A stretch of DNA of 64,000 nt, from positions 529,157,473 through 529,221,472 of the forward strand of contig CM046882.1 of assembly GCA_025667525.1 (NCBI GenBank), given 5' to 3'. This document shows, piece after piece, positions 22,726 through 33,726 of the stretch. The notes beneath the pieces are model-generated. The model worked only from the letters and a program-made list of their open reading frames with translations, was not told the DNA's origin and made no database searches. Source of the stretch: Glebionis coronaria (Eukaryota; Streptophyta; Magnoliopsida; Asterales; Asteraceae). The translations under genes were made by a program, and so were the position numbers. Position 1 is the first letter of the stretch. Each line of letters begins with the position of its first letter.

Positions 22726-24630
22726 TCAATAGTTTTTCATAGGTGTCTTTGATCTTGATCTAGTATTATTATTATTCTTCCTAGGTGTTGGGGTTTTACT
22801 CCTAGGTCGTGGTTTAGCATGATCATCTCTTTTTGGCGTAGGTGTTCTACTTCTACGTTTAGATTCATTTCCTACTCTTGGAGAAGTAGATGTTTGTCTA
22901 GATAAGTTTCTAGTTCCCATTAGAGGTTTACTCAAGGGCTTGTAGAATTTATCTAAAGTAGGTTTTTGCATTATAAGTACTTTGACATTGTTAATAAGAA
23001 TATGTTTTGGTCCCTCACCTAAAATTGACTTTTCAGAAAGTTCAGGATTTTCACAAAAATCATCTTCTGGCCGCGGTTCCATATCTCCATCGGCGGTTCC
23101 ATAGCGATAAGGAACCGCCCCATATATTGGAGCACCCGCTTGCAGGGGACTATTTTTCTGAAAACCTAACTTGTTTTGGTTCACTAGTTGATGCTTCATT
23201 AGTGTTATATCCTAACCCAAGTTTTTTCTTAGAATGAATTTGTTTGTTTAACATATCATCAAGAGCATTAGTACCTCTCATGAACTTTTCAAGTCTAATG
23301 GAGGTGCTCTTAAGGTTTTCATTTTCTTGCCTAAGGTTTTCACATTTTAAGCATCCTAGGTCTATTTCTTTATTTTTCTCAAGCTTAGCTGATTTTTCTT
23401 TTAGCTCATTAATCTCGTTTTCAAGCCTAGTTCTAGTTGATTTTAGCACTTTGTTCTTTTTAATAAATTTTAGACTAAGCTTATGCAAGTTATTGTATTG
23501 GCCTTCTAATTCACTATCATCTTGAGAAGAACTATTATTGCTATAATACTCGGTTTCGGAAAGTACCTCTTTAGAAGTGTGAGCCATGAGACACTTTTCA
23601 TCTTTCGGGTTGTCATCAACATCTTCACCGCTATCGCTCCATGAACCTCCAACGAACGTCGTGCGGTTCTTGTCGCGTGAAGGCTAGGACAATCACCGAT
23701 GAAATGATTTGGATCACCACATCTAAAGCATTTCCTATCACCTTTATCGTCTTTGGAAAATCGGTGTTTGGAGAAGGGTTTCTTGTCGTTGTTTGGTTGC
23801 CTCACGTATTGACCTCGTCTTTTGAAGAACTTCTTAAAGTCTCTAACCGCCAAGGCATTTTCCTCATCATCACTATCCGAGGAACTTTCATGATCACTTT
23901 GTGCCTTCTTGGCTTTAAGTGCAAGATACTTTCTTTCACTTTTAGTTTTCACCATTTCCGACTCCTTCAAAATTATCATCTCATGAACCTTCAAGTTACC
24001 AATGAGTTCATCGAGTGATAATTTGGCGAGATCCTTTGATTCTTCAATCACTGTGACTTTAGCTCTCCATTTTGGATGCAACGCCCTAAGAAACTTCCTA
24101 ACATTGTTCTTGCTAGAAAAACCTTCATCAAGTGCTTTTAGACTAGTAATAATAGTATTAAATCTAGCAAATGCACTATCTATGGTTTCATCTTCTAAGA
24201 TTACAAATTGTTCATATTGTTAAACAGGAAGATCGATTTTACTTTCTTTGACTTGGCTATTACCTTGGTGGGTTACTAAAAGAGTATTCCAAATGTCTTT
24301 AGCGGTTCCACACATAAAAATCCTTTCGTACTCTTTCTTTGGTAAAGCATTATAAATCACCATTTTAGCCTCATTATTTTTAGCTAGTTTTCTTTTAGTA
24401 TCATCATCAGCTTTATCAAAAGTAACTATCTCCTTACTTTTAGAAACTTCATTATATTGAAATGGTAAAAAGTCACCATTGGTAATAATATGCCAAAGAT
24501 CTAAATCTTTTGATTTCACATAAGTCTCAAACCTATTTTTCCAATAAATAAAACTATCGGTTTCAAAAAGAGGTGGTCTTGGCATGGATTGCCCTTCTAG
24601 ATACTTGTTGGAATCCATAGATCGATTCAA
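22726..24630 (-). pseudogene. Copia gag, several frame breaks
   Basis: Gag starts at 24630 (MDSNKYLEGQSM, then FIYWKNRFETYVKSKDLDLW) and breaks at 24220 by a stop. The 24081-23506 segment holds [32 protein letters not shown] and the zinc knuckle [15 protein letters not shown] frame break leads to 23587-23150, a Lys/Glu-rich coiled coil, and then 23199-22726, a basic S/T-P-R-rich tail. The layout (capsid, CCHC, long coiled coil, basic tail) is characteristic of SIRE-type Copia. The protein would form the element's particles in the cytoplasm. Confidence 0.85.
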
Positions 24631-24686
24631 GTTTTAAAATACAATATATTTTAAAAAGCCTTGAGCAACCACGCTCTGATACTAAT

Positions 24687-25961
24687 TGTAGAAACTAGAA
24701 GGGGGGGGGGGGTTGAATAGTTTCTTAAATTTGCTTGTTAAAGTTTGGTTTTAAAAATCCTTTTTCAAAAAACTTAAGCTTGAGTATTTATGTGAAACCT
24801 TCTTATACACAATATGAACAAGGTATAGTGCAACTAACTAATAATCACAAGTATAAATAATAATGAATGTAACTAAACTAATAATCACAAGTATAAAGAA
24901 TAAAGAATGTAAAGAGATAAGGGAAGGAAAGATCAAACCAAACACCAAAGATTTATAGTGGTTCGGAAACGAAGCTCACTCCTCGTTCCTACTCCACTCC
25001 TCGAGTACTCCTTACTCGAGAGTTCACTAATCAACAAGCTCCTTAAGGTGGAGAAACCGTACACAACGTCGCTTAACTAATTTCCGACTCTAAGCTAAAA
25101 GTCGAGCCCTAATCTTAGCTAGGACCAATCTACACCAATATACTTTGAGGACTAAGTATTAACCCTAATACATACACAACTTCCAAATAGACACAATTAC
25201 TTGGATCTTCACAACAATGACACAACAATGAATAAATAAGTTTTGATCTTCAATGGATCTTTGAGGTAGACACAACACTTCAATAATGATAGTGTTCTTC
25301 TCCTTGCACTATGAGAGGAAAAGATGAGAGGAGAAAAATTCACTTCTAAACAAGTAGTAATCAAACAAATGATCAAGGATTTGAGTGATTTAAGAAGTAT
25401 GAAAGAATCTGAAAGTTTATGTGCAAAAGAGGTGGACTGAAAGTCTGAGAATGGTCTACTATTTATAAGACAAATGTCCAACGGCTATATCTGCCCGCGG
25501 TTCTTTATTGCAGCCCGCGGTTCCTTATCGATAAGGAACCGCCATAGGCGCTAAGGAACCACCGGCGTAGAGTCCGCTCCCTTTTGTCTTTTACTGGGTT
25601 GGATCGAATCTGGGGATTAAAATATACTGAAAGGATATTCCAAACCAAGATAGAATATGCCATTTTCAAATTTCAAATTTTCAAATAATTAACTTAATAA
25701 AACATTTTCTTAAAAAGAAAGTTTAACAATAAAACTTTGTCACACTTAATAAAAAGTGAGTTTTAAGAAAAGATTAAATCCTTGATCACTTAATTAGTAT
25801 AATTACTTGTTTATTCATACCTTAAGTGATAATGGTTGAAATGAAAAATACTTGAACTCAAGAATTCGTTTTTCATTGTTTTCATAAATGCTTGTTTTTA
25901 TATATTGTCGTAATCAAAACAAATCGAGACCGAAAAATGCAAGTAACATTTTTAGGCATCA
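24687..25961 (-). repeat. 5' LTR of the Copia element
   Basis: The LTR begins on the + strand TGTAGAAACTAG next to the primer-binding site, followed by a run of about a dozen G, and probably ends with TGATGCC on the minus strand at 25961. Length is about 1.27 kb. It contains a 26-bp perfect palindrome (25517-25542, core GGTTCCTTATCGATAAGG) followed by two more GGAACC motifs. Only this LTR copy is present. The outer boundary is inferred from the TGATGCC start typical of this lineage. Confidence 0.6.
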
Positions 25962-26484
25962 TTGCATTAACAAAAGGAAAGGAAGATACAAGTCATTTTG
26001 GTTATAAAATCTTTTTTTTATTCTTGGATGATTCTTCTTTTTTTTCTCCTCTCCTTTCTTATTTTTAATTCTTTTCTTTTCATTCTAATTATAACTTGAG
26101 AATATAGCATTAAAGAGTCTTTAATTGAAATTTTAGCACTTAATTAACTCATGAAAGAGTTGTTTGTGTTGTGTTTAAAGTTAGTAAATGACTTTTTAGA
26201 AAAAATAACAAAAAGGAGTGGGTCTCCATATTAAGTTTATTACTTAATTTATAGTTTTTCATATTTATCCTCTAACTTTTTTACATATAATTTCAAGTAA
26301 CTTCTTTTTAAGGTATTTAAGTAATTTATTTAAATTCATACACTTTATTCAGCACACAAAACAAACATGCGTATATCCATCTACGAGCTAACATCATATA
26401 TATAAATAGACAGTTTAATTTTACATGATTTAATAAACAAACTAAACAAACAAGCCTTTAATTGAAAATGTGTAACTTAATTAA

Positions 26485-26869
26485 GGTTATGTTTGGTAAG
26501 AGCTTTTTTAAAACTTTTTTAGAGCTGTTAGCTTTTTTATTAAAAAAATAATCTAATAGCTCTGTTTGGTGCAACAATTTATAAGAGTTGTTAGCTTTTT
26601 ATTTTCACCAAGTAGCTCTCTTAAATAAAAAGCTGATTCATAAACCTTTTTAAATTGTCAAGAGCTATTAAAAATATAAGTTACTGATATACCCTCCAAC
26701 TATATAATAATTTATTTAAATATGTTTTAGGTCATTTTACATCTTAATTTTACAGTTGTTGATATACCAAGCACTTTTATTAAACAGATACAACTTATAA
26801 CTCTTGTTAACAGATTTTTATAAACAGTTAACAGCTTACAGCTTATAGCTAATTTTGCCAAATGTAGCC
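26485..26869. mobile_element. Tourist-like (PIF/Harbinger) MITE
   Basis: A 385-bp element is flanked by TAA (26482-26484 and 26870-26872). Ends: left GGTTATGTTTGGTAA, right (complement) GGCTACATTTGGCAA. The GG..TGTTTGG terminus and 3-bp TWA duplication are those of Tourist elements. There is no ORF. Confidence 0.75.
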
Positions 26870-27012
26870 TAAGTCATAAAAGAGTTGTTTGTTTTTTGCT
26901 TAAAGTTAGCAAATAACATTCTAGAAAAAATCAAGGAAAGGGTCTCTATATTAAGTATATAACTTAATTTATAATTTTATATATTTACCTTCTAACTTTT
27001 ATCACATAACTT

Positions 27013-27789
27013 GTGGACACAATGATTTTGAATGCAGATGCTATAGTGCATGAAGATAATGATTTGTGCAATCTCTTAAGAATTTAATGTAATCATAAAA
27101 TGCGATTAAGTGAAATCGAGAGGAAAATAAATGTTTTGGTAATGTTTGTTATTTAATCATTATTTCTTTTGTTGTGTTCAAGTGGTTTGCTACATGCTAA
27201 TCACAATCAACAAAAAATAAATTGGACCCATGGTTTTATGGCAGACCATTTCTCATTACCAAAAAAAACAACAAAGAACATATTGCTTAACAGGCAGCAC
27301 ATTATGTTGTAATAATTGCTTTGGAAGAAACATTTTACACTGACCAAAAATTCAGTCGCGTCAAAAGCATATACGCGTTTATAACTGTTACCCAAAATTA
27401 CTTGTTGATGACCTTTTGTCTGGATGCCATATACGTTAATTATGGTCGAACCTTAATTTAGTGTAAAGTTATGCGTATATCCTCCTGTTTGACAGTTTAA
27501 CCCGCCTTCTCTTTTGTCTCACAACTCTAAATATCATGACATGCAATGGTTTTTAATGCCATATTTCTGTCGTGTAATTTTGGTTTGTCTTTGTATAGAC
27601 TTATATAGCTATTGTCTTCTACTACAAATGTGACTTTTTTAATCTACAATCCATATTTTTATTTTCCAGTTTATGAAGTTTTTAGTTTACAGATTATGAA
27701 GATTTTTAATATGCATAATTTAAATTTATCCAATTTGTTTATAATCATTCTTGAAACTAGCCCGCCCTTAGGGCGAGCCTTGAGACTAG
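27013..27789 (+). mobile_element. Helitron-like insertion (3' end clear, 5' end uncertain)
   Basis: The right end has a CGCCCT/AGGGCG hairpin (about 27764-27776), then CTAG at 27786-27789 and T outside, as in Helitrons. The insertion interrupts the second copy of the duplicated AT-rich unit. A plausible 5' TC occurs near 26999-27013, but I could not fix it. An alternative reading uses the ACTAG at 27756 as a minus-strand end. No coding motif was recognised. Confidence 0.45.
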
Positions 27790-28003
27790 TAAGAGTATAT
27801 AAGTAATTTATTTAAATTAAGACATTTTACTCAACACACAAAACAAACATACATATATTTATTTACGAACAGACATCATATATATAAACAAATACTTTAA
27901 TTTTACAAACCTAATAAAAAACTAAACAAACGCCCTTTGGTAACGAATCTCAACGAGTGTTTAACACAAGGAATTATTTATGCTCACTACATTGACTTTA
28001 AAA

Positions 28004-28555
28004 CAATGTTTTAAAAACCGGGTTGACTCGGCCGGTTGAACCGGTTGAACCGTGAACCGGCTCGGAGACTGGGCCGGATGTGACCGGGGTTTTGCTTGTT
28101 TGAGAACCGGATTGAAACGCCGGTTTTTCGTTGAACCGGGTTGACCCGGTTTGATTAACCCGGCCGGGTCACCATTTTTTTATTAAAAAAATATTTCAAA
28201 AACTTTTTTTCTATAAATATTTTTAAGCTTTAAAGATATATATTGAAGTAATAATTACTAGTGTTAGTTAAAATAAAATTAAATTAACTTAAAACGTTCA
28301 CTAATATTGTTTTAATATAATTTATTACAAATTGTAAGAATAAATTAATTATTTTTGTAAATTTTTATAATAATGTTATAAATATAAAACTTAAAACTAA
28401 GGCTAGTGAGTAAAAAATAAATAATACATATTAAAACAATAAAAAATATATATATAAAGAACCAGGTTGATCCGAACGTTCAACCGGTTGAACCGGTTGA
28501 CCTGTGAACCGGTCACTAGATTAGGTCAACTAAAAAACCGGGTTTTAAAACATTG
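28004..28555. mobile_element. hAT-type MITE with CCGGTTGAACCGG repeats
   Basis: A 552-bp element is flanked by a perfect 8-bp duplication CTTTAAAA (27996-28003, 28556-28563). Its ends CAATGTTTTAAAAACCGGG and, inverted, CAATGTTTTAAAACCCGG form the terminal repeats. Both subterminal regions are packed with CCGGTTGAACCGG-like motifs in a GC-rich setting unlike the AT-rich middle. It has no ORF. This CCGGTT-rich class is common in plants. Confidence 0.85.
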
Positions 28556-28857
28556 CTTTAAAAAGCTTCTTCGAGACTACGGCAAGGCTAGCCAAAACAA
28601 TAGATTACTTTTTGTGAAATAAATAACTCTAAATAGCAAAAAGTTTCAACTACAATTAAGAATAGTCACTTTTTAGGAAATTAATTTTGTAGAATTATAC
28701 TTTACATGTTATTTAGATAGATCACACTTTCAATTTATTTGTTTGTTTTCGGTGGTTTGCCATCACCCAAATTAGGTTCTTCTTGCACATGTCTGGTGTA
28801 TTACCTAAGCTATCACCTAGGAGACCAATTGCGTTGTACAATCTCATTTTCCATAGC

Positions 28858-28945
28858 ACAATGTGGCCGATCTATATGATCCAGATGTAGCTATAAAAAA
28901 GGAGAAAAATGTGGCCGATCTATATGATCCAGATGTAGCTAAAGG
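28858..28945. repeat. Tandem duplication of a ~37-bp motif
   Basis: The motif aatgtggccgatctatatga (extended to about 37 bp) occurs at about 28860 and 28908, separated by about 12 bp. It lies upstream of pseudogene copy B, has no obvious function, and is not found elsewhere in the window. Confidence 0.7.
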
Positions 28946-29118
28946 TGTGACAGTTTGAGATGCTAATTAATTAATTCGAATCAAATTATATTGCTAGAGT
29001 AAAATAGTCTCTAGACAATTGATGGTAAAAGATTTTATTAAAGTGAAGAAATCAGATGAATTTTGCAAATAATATGTATGAATTTCAAAGTAAATTTTAC
29101 ATCTCTGGAAAATAATTA

Positions 29119-30175
29119 GAAAGATGCAAGTGGTAGTGGACCGTTACCCAATTTGGTACCATTTTTTTCTACATGCATGCTGTACATTCGATTTACCAAT
29201 TACTATACCAATATGGTTTAAAGGGCCATAAGAAATTAATTAATAACTTTGTTATTTTATGCCATTGCTTAGCTAAAAAATCGGAAATATTTCATGTTTG
29301 TTTAACTCATATTACGGGTGATATTGTCCAAATCCATACTTGGAAAGGTGCTTCTGGTAAAATTGGTTTGTCCTCCGATTGGATGTTTTCTGATTGCAAA
29401 ACAGGCGAGATATTAGTGAAAATAGACTGAAAACTTTACATAACTGGAAGAGCCTGTTTATTGATGGTGGCATATATGTTTCTTATGCTATATCGTAGTG
29501 TTTGGTTGATGATGAATAAAGAGACAAGAAAGTTATCCAAATGTCCACAGGAAGTTAGAGCTGAACTTGATCAATACCTTTTAGATGCACCTCCTGTAGT
29601 CAAACTAGATACTCGAAAATGGTCTAAACGAGATGAGAACATTGTTGACCATGTTTGCAGTGGTTTAATGGTTAGTCTAGTTTTCTCTTACATATGAACC
29701 ATAGTTAATAGGTTTTCCTATTTACATTATAACTTCTTGATCCCATGTGTGCTCCAATATATATAGCCAAGCAGGAGTGATTTGGATATAGACCAGCATG
29801 TTAACAATGCGAAATACGTTGGATGGATCCTGGAGGTAACTAGTATAATTTATCTTACATTCTATAGAAGAACAATTAATCTATACGACTATACTCATTC
29901 CAGGATAGTTAACTGATCAAGACGCTCCGTTACTATTGCAGAGTGTTCCAAAGACGATTGAGGAGAACTATAAACTTGCAAGCATAAGTTTAGAGTACCT
30001 CCGAGAGTGTAGGAAGGACAGTGTGGTGGAGTCCCACACTTATGTAACTGAGAGTAGCAATCACAAAAGTAGTGATTACGACTATGTTGAATTTGAGCAT
30101 ATGCTTGAGCTTGAGATCGAAGGTGGTGGTGGTGAGATCATGAAGGGTAGGACTAGTTGGCGGCCGACATACTGA
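29119..30175 (+). pseudogene. FatB-like acyl-ACP thioesterase copy B, 5'-truncated pseudogene
   Basis: This diverged FatB copy lacks exon 1 and most of exon 2; only KMQVVVDRYPIW remains at about 29123-29158. Exon 3 (about 29318-29428, GDIVQIHTWKGASGKIGL) has lost the AG acceptor and its GT donor has changed. Exon 4 (29499-29670, 172 bp, VWLMMNKETRKLSKCP), exon 5 (29767-29835, 69 bp) and exon 6 (29942-30175) are open with good splice sites. Exon 6 keeps the YLRECRKDS motif with the catalytic-type Cys and ends MKGRTSWRPTY. Copy B matches the downstream pseudogene copy E more closely than it matches C or D. The late exons could still be transcribed, but no full enzyme is encoded. Confidence 0.88.
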
Positions 30176-30454
30176 AAATAACCACGACTTGAGAGCATTA
30201 CTTAATTCCCTAATAAAAGTTTGTGTAATAGTAATACTTTGTGGACTAAAAGAAGTTTTTATGTAATGAAATGACTCATAATATCAGTACACAAAGCTTA
30301 TAATAGATGTTACACCATCAGTTACCTATCTAGGACAACTTTGATAATGTAGTTTGCCAAACAACAGAACCTAACTAAGTGTTGGTGGTTATACAACATA
30401 GAAAAATCCGTTAGGTGGTATGTTTAATATCACACGTACCTAAAAAAATAAAAA

Positions 30455-30600
30455 GGTATAAACATACTACAAATCAGTATCATCAATACGTTTGTGTCAT
30501 ATTATGCATGTAATGTAAACATACCACAAATCAGCATCATCAATACGTTTGTGTCATTGTGTGTTTAATACACCACAAATCAGTATCATCAATACATTAT
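30455..30600. repeat. Three tandem copies of a 42-70-bp unit
   Basis: Near 30470, 30530 and 30570 the motif acaaatcagtatcatcaata recurs, followed in the first two copies by cgtttgtgtcat. This is a short tandem array in the 3' flank of copy B, upstream of the Helitron. 30176-30454 and 30601-30740 are AT-rich and hold no gene. Part of 30260-30300 resembles the 3' flanks of copies A and C. Confidence 0.65.
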
Positions 30601-30813
30601 AGCCTGTTGGAGATACGTTCATAGCCATATACACAACATCCATATTAGTATATATCGACATAGAGATAGACTATCTAGGCAGCCTTTAGCTTCACATGGA
30701 TAATAATGGAAATTGTTTAGTTTCACATGAACAATATATATATTTATACTTGCCAAAAAATAGGACATGAGAACAAGATAGATATTTTAGAAAATTTGTT
30801 ATATATATATATA

Positions 30814-33647
30814 CTAGCTAAAAGACCCGTGAAATTCACGGGTATCTTAAAGAAAACGTTGAAAATGTTAGTAAATTACAGTGCATATTATGAAGCTATT
30901 AGTTAAAAAGAACCACATATGAATACGGAAACGTAAAATATACAATTTATAATATTCAAACATACGTTATATGAAACATTATTGTCAAAGCACAAAAAAC
31001 AAAAAAACGCGAATAATTTATTCTATGAATGCGACGTATGTAAATCTGACATAAATTGTGTAGCACTTCTTTATATATCACGACATTGGTGCTGGCATTT
31101 GTGAGAATTTCGTCTTCATCATGAATAACCATCTTGAATTTTTTTTCTTTTAGCATGTGAGATGGCTACATATAGTTGGTCGTGTATATAAATTGTTGAC
31201 GACAAATACAAACCGACTTGCCCGAGAGATTGTCTTTGACTTTTGTTGATTGTCATCGGAAAAGAGATGGACACTGCTTCCTTACTATCTTCATCGAAAA
31301 GTGCTTATGAGAATGTGATATTTTCATCCTTACGATAAGCACTTGTTTACCAAAATAGATTTCGTTTATTATAGTGGCATGAGTGACACTTTTCATCAAC
31401 CAATCTACACGAAGTTGTGTTTCGTTGCACAAACCATTTGATTGATCAATGTTTCGTAAAAGTATGATCAAAATACCAATTTTCAATTTAAGTTCATGGT
31501 TGGGTATGTTGGAGAATTTCATTGTATTAGTGAACTTTGTAGAGAATATAGATATTTTTTATACTTGCACATTATTTGACTTTCAAACACTATCACAACT
31601 TTAGTATGTGACTTTACTGACAGGAATAACCGACAACATATTCTCGTTTATAGTGTCAACAACCTCATTCGTAGGGGCAAGAATGACTTTTTCTGTGAAA
31701 TATTTGTTGCCTTCGAGGTTTTCTAACATATACGGGGAAGTGAAGTCTATGATTGAGCTTACTGGTCATTTGAATTTTTAATGAGCATTTCTTCAAGTAT
31801 GGCAATACTAACATCACCACCATTTGCGTCTCCAAGCTTACCATCTCCAAGCCTCCAAATCCATTCAGCAAAGTCCTTTATCACATTGACATCTTTACGA
31901 AGACAACCAGAAGAGACACATATATTTTGTTAACCAGAACACTTTACAATGGTCACACAAGTAAAGACTATATGAAAGAGGCGCCTAGAATATTTTGTCG
32001 AGATATTTTTGGAATACCGGGCCAAAAATTGCCACCAAAAACCAGAGTCATGCTGCCGAACGGAGTGTCCGTCATATTATGCTTTGACTAACGCAGGATT
32101 TCCCTTAATGATCTATCTAATGCGCCAAGTAGTGTTTGTAAGGCATTGGTATTTCATCCCATATAATCAGTTTGTATTCACATAAATGCAACAATATCAA
32201 TTTGAGGATTAATGAAACATGTAGACAGTTCATCAACGTTAATTGGAATTTTGAATCGTGAGTTTGGATTTCTTCCACCAGTCATTAATAAAGATGTTGT
32301 GCCACTCGATGCCACGTTTAAAACAACATTACCTTTCACCTTATCCCAGCCGCGTGTTTTATGCTATTATTATGTTTGTGAGTTTGCCCCTTTGCCTCTA
32401 TTACGCTTTCTTTCGCATATTGTCTATTTGTATTAGTTCTTTTGTGGCATATGCTCCGTTGATATTGAGTAATATTGTTGTTTAAATAATAGTGAATGTA
32501 TACAAAATATTTGGGTAATTTAGGTTTAGTTCATATTCTTAAGATATTTTTTTATTAGATTTAACACACTAACTAATAAACAACGTTTGTGCTTGAGAAA
32601 ACACTCATCGATAAAAACAACCATCTCTTCTATGAATTGCTAATGATTTACCTTCATTAAAAGCAATTCAATGTATACTCTTCAAGTTTTTCACAATATC
32701 TCTTCAAGATTTATCCGTCTATTTATACAAAGGCGTGCCTGTATACTCTTTTAGTTACAAATTTTGTCCAAGTCTTGCCCAACACCATCATGAATTTTGA
32801 AATCCGAATTCAAAATGAAATAAAGGATTGTAGAATGAGCGTCGCAATCGTAGACCCAAATATTATATTGAAAAAATTTGTGAGAAGATAGGACAAAAGT
32901 TTAATTTGTTAGCATTAATATAAAGTTTGTCTAAAAAATGTTTAAAATTGTTTATTTAAATTTTTTGAAAATAAATAATTAGATAATCTGTTGTAACAAA
33001 ACAAAATTTAAATAGTGTTTGGATTTGATTATTTGATAAAAAAAGATGAGTTAATAAGATTTGAGGCTATTTTTTAATCTTCCAATTAATTAATGTTTTA
33101 CTAAAAACTCTATTTTGAAAAATAAGTATCAAACTACTTTTGCAAAACTTCATATTGAGCCTCCCAAAACGCAAATAAGTGGTTTTTTTAATTTTTACTA
33201 AACACTTATTTTAAATTAACTTATTTTCAAAATAAAATAATAAATAAGTTAGTTCATAACCCAAAGACAAACACCCCTAAAATGTGCTCATAGAGCACTC
33301 GTTTGATGTACTTGACTGAACTCAAATTTTCATTCATATAAGGAAATGCATGTAATACACGTAAATTAAATATATATTATAGCACACTATAAGAAACCAC
33401 GATTGCATTTAGTTTCAAATTAGTCAAAAGGTTGTTATTGTTTTCATTTCTAGAATTAACTAATTGCTCTTTAGTCAAAAGGTTGTTATTGTTTTCCATT
33501 TTTAAAATTAACTAATTAAAAGTTACACATGGCATCACTATATTAAAAGTTATATTAGGAAAAAATTAATTAAATGAATATTTTAAGAGTTGTACAATAG
33601 CTGTTTTAGACAGCTGTACAAAATTGTGTTTTATTAGATATAATAGA
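30814..33647 (-). mobile_element. Helitron with degraded RepHel helicase (2.83 kb), in copy C promoter
   Basis: On the minus strand the element starts TCTATTATATCTAATAAAAC (5' TC at 33647-33646, A outside). It ends with the hairpin ACCCGTGAA/TTCACGGGT region (about 30825-30842) and CTAG at 30817-30814, with T outside. Flanks confirm the insertion: 30744-30803 and 33648 onward align contiguously with 62327 onward upstream of copy D. Remnants of the Helitron PIF1-type helicase lie inside on the same strand. Bases 33410-33527 contain a roughly 58-bp tandem duplication (tagtcaaaaggttgttattg), and 33000-33290 may hold a Tourist-like MITE (tgtttggatttg...acaaacacccc). Confidence 0.85.
31253..32330 (-). 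pseudogene. Helitron PIF1-like helicase remnants
   Basis: Several minus-strand frames match Helitron helicase blocks in order. ALDRSLREIL and then PFGSMTLVFGGNFWPGIPK (about 32130-31985) correspond to the motif where PIF1 helicases have GGDFRQ. PTNEVVDTINENMLSVIP lies at about 31675-31620. IPNHELKLKIGILIILLRNIDQ lies at 31510-31440, with NGLCNETQLRV following. Stops and frame changes separate the blocks. The rolling-circle Rep domain was not found. In an intact element the fused protein nicks and unwinds DNA for rolling-circle transposition. This copy is dead but could be mobilised in trans. Confidence 0.8.
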
Positions 33648-33726
33648 TATGTAAGTCTATAAAGGGAAGCAACTCCAAACTTGTATTGTAATTCCACCTT
33701 CTACAACTTTGTTACCAACAGTTATC
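33648..33726 (+). promoter_or_regulatory. Core promoter/5' leader of FatB copy C abutting a Helitron end
   Basis: TATAAAG at 33658-33664 lies 69 bp upstream of the ATG and only about 10 bp from the Helitron 5' end. The same position in copy D carries TATAAATA (62395-62402). Sequence from the TATA box to the ATG is conserved between C and D (cttgtatt, aattccatcttctacaactt in D), so the original leader is kept while everything further upstream in C is Helitron DNA. Confidence 0.6.

Larger units (their letters stand above)
11761..25961 (-). mobile_element. Copia (SIRE-type) retrotransposon, split and 3'-truncated
   Basis: A minus-strand Copia element carries, from right to left, the 5' LTR (24687-25961), a primer-binding site (about 24672-24686, TTAGTATCAGAGCG), gag, protease and pre-integrase region, integrase and reverse transcriptase. 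Domain order (integrase before RT) defines Copia. The long gag with coiled coil, CCHC knuckle and basic S/T-P-R-rich tail fits the SIRE/Maximus lineage. A Gypsy element (13720-21908) interrupts the integrase. Coding similarity ends at about 11925 near the start of RNase H, and no 3' LTR was found, so the 3' part is deleted. Multiple frame breaks make it inactive. Confidence 0.85.
26155..27925. repeat. Tandemly duplicated AT-rich unit, both copies carrying insertions
   Basis: 26155-26480 and 26879-27925 are diverged direct copies. Both contain aaagagttgtttgt, a gggtctc(c/t)atattaagt block, and a taagtaatttatttaaatt...cacacaaaacaaacat block. Copy 1 is followed by a Tourist-type MITE (26485-26869). 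Copy 2 is interrupted at about 27010-27789 by DNA ending in a Helitron-like 3' terminus. No gene was recognised. 25962-26154 is AT-rich with nothing recognised. Confidence 0.65.

Noticed and set aside
23244..24223. Plus-strand open frames across the Copia gag
   Set aside because: They lie opposite the recognised gag frames, and the minus-strand reading has the zinc knuckle and coiled coil.
30956..31156. Separate small gene in the copy C promoter
   Set aside because: It is on the same strand as, and inside, the Helitron with helicase remnants, so it is best seen as part of that decayed element.
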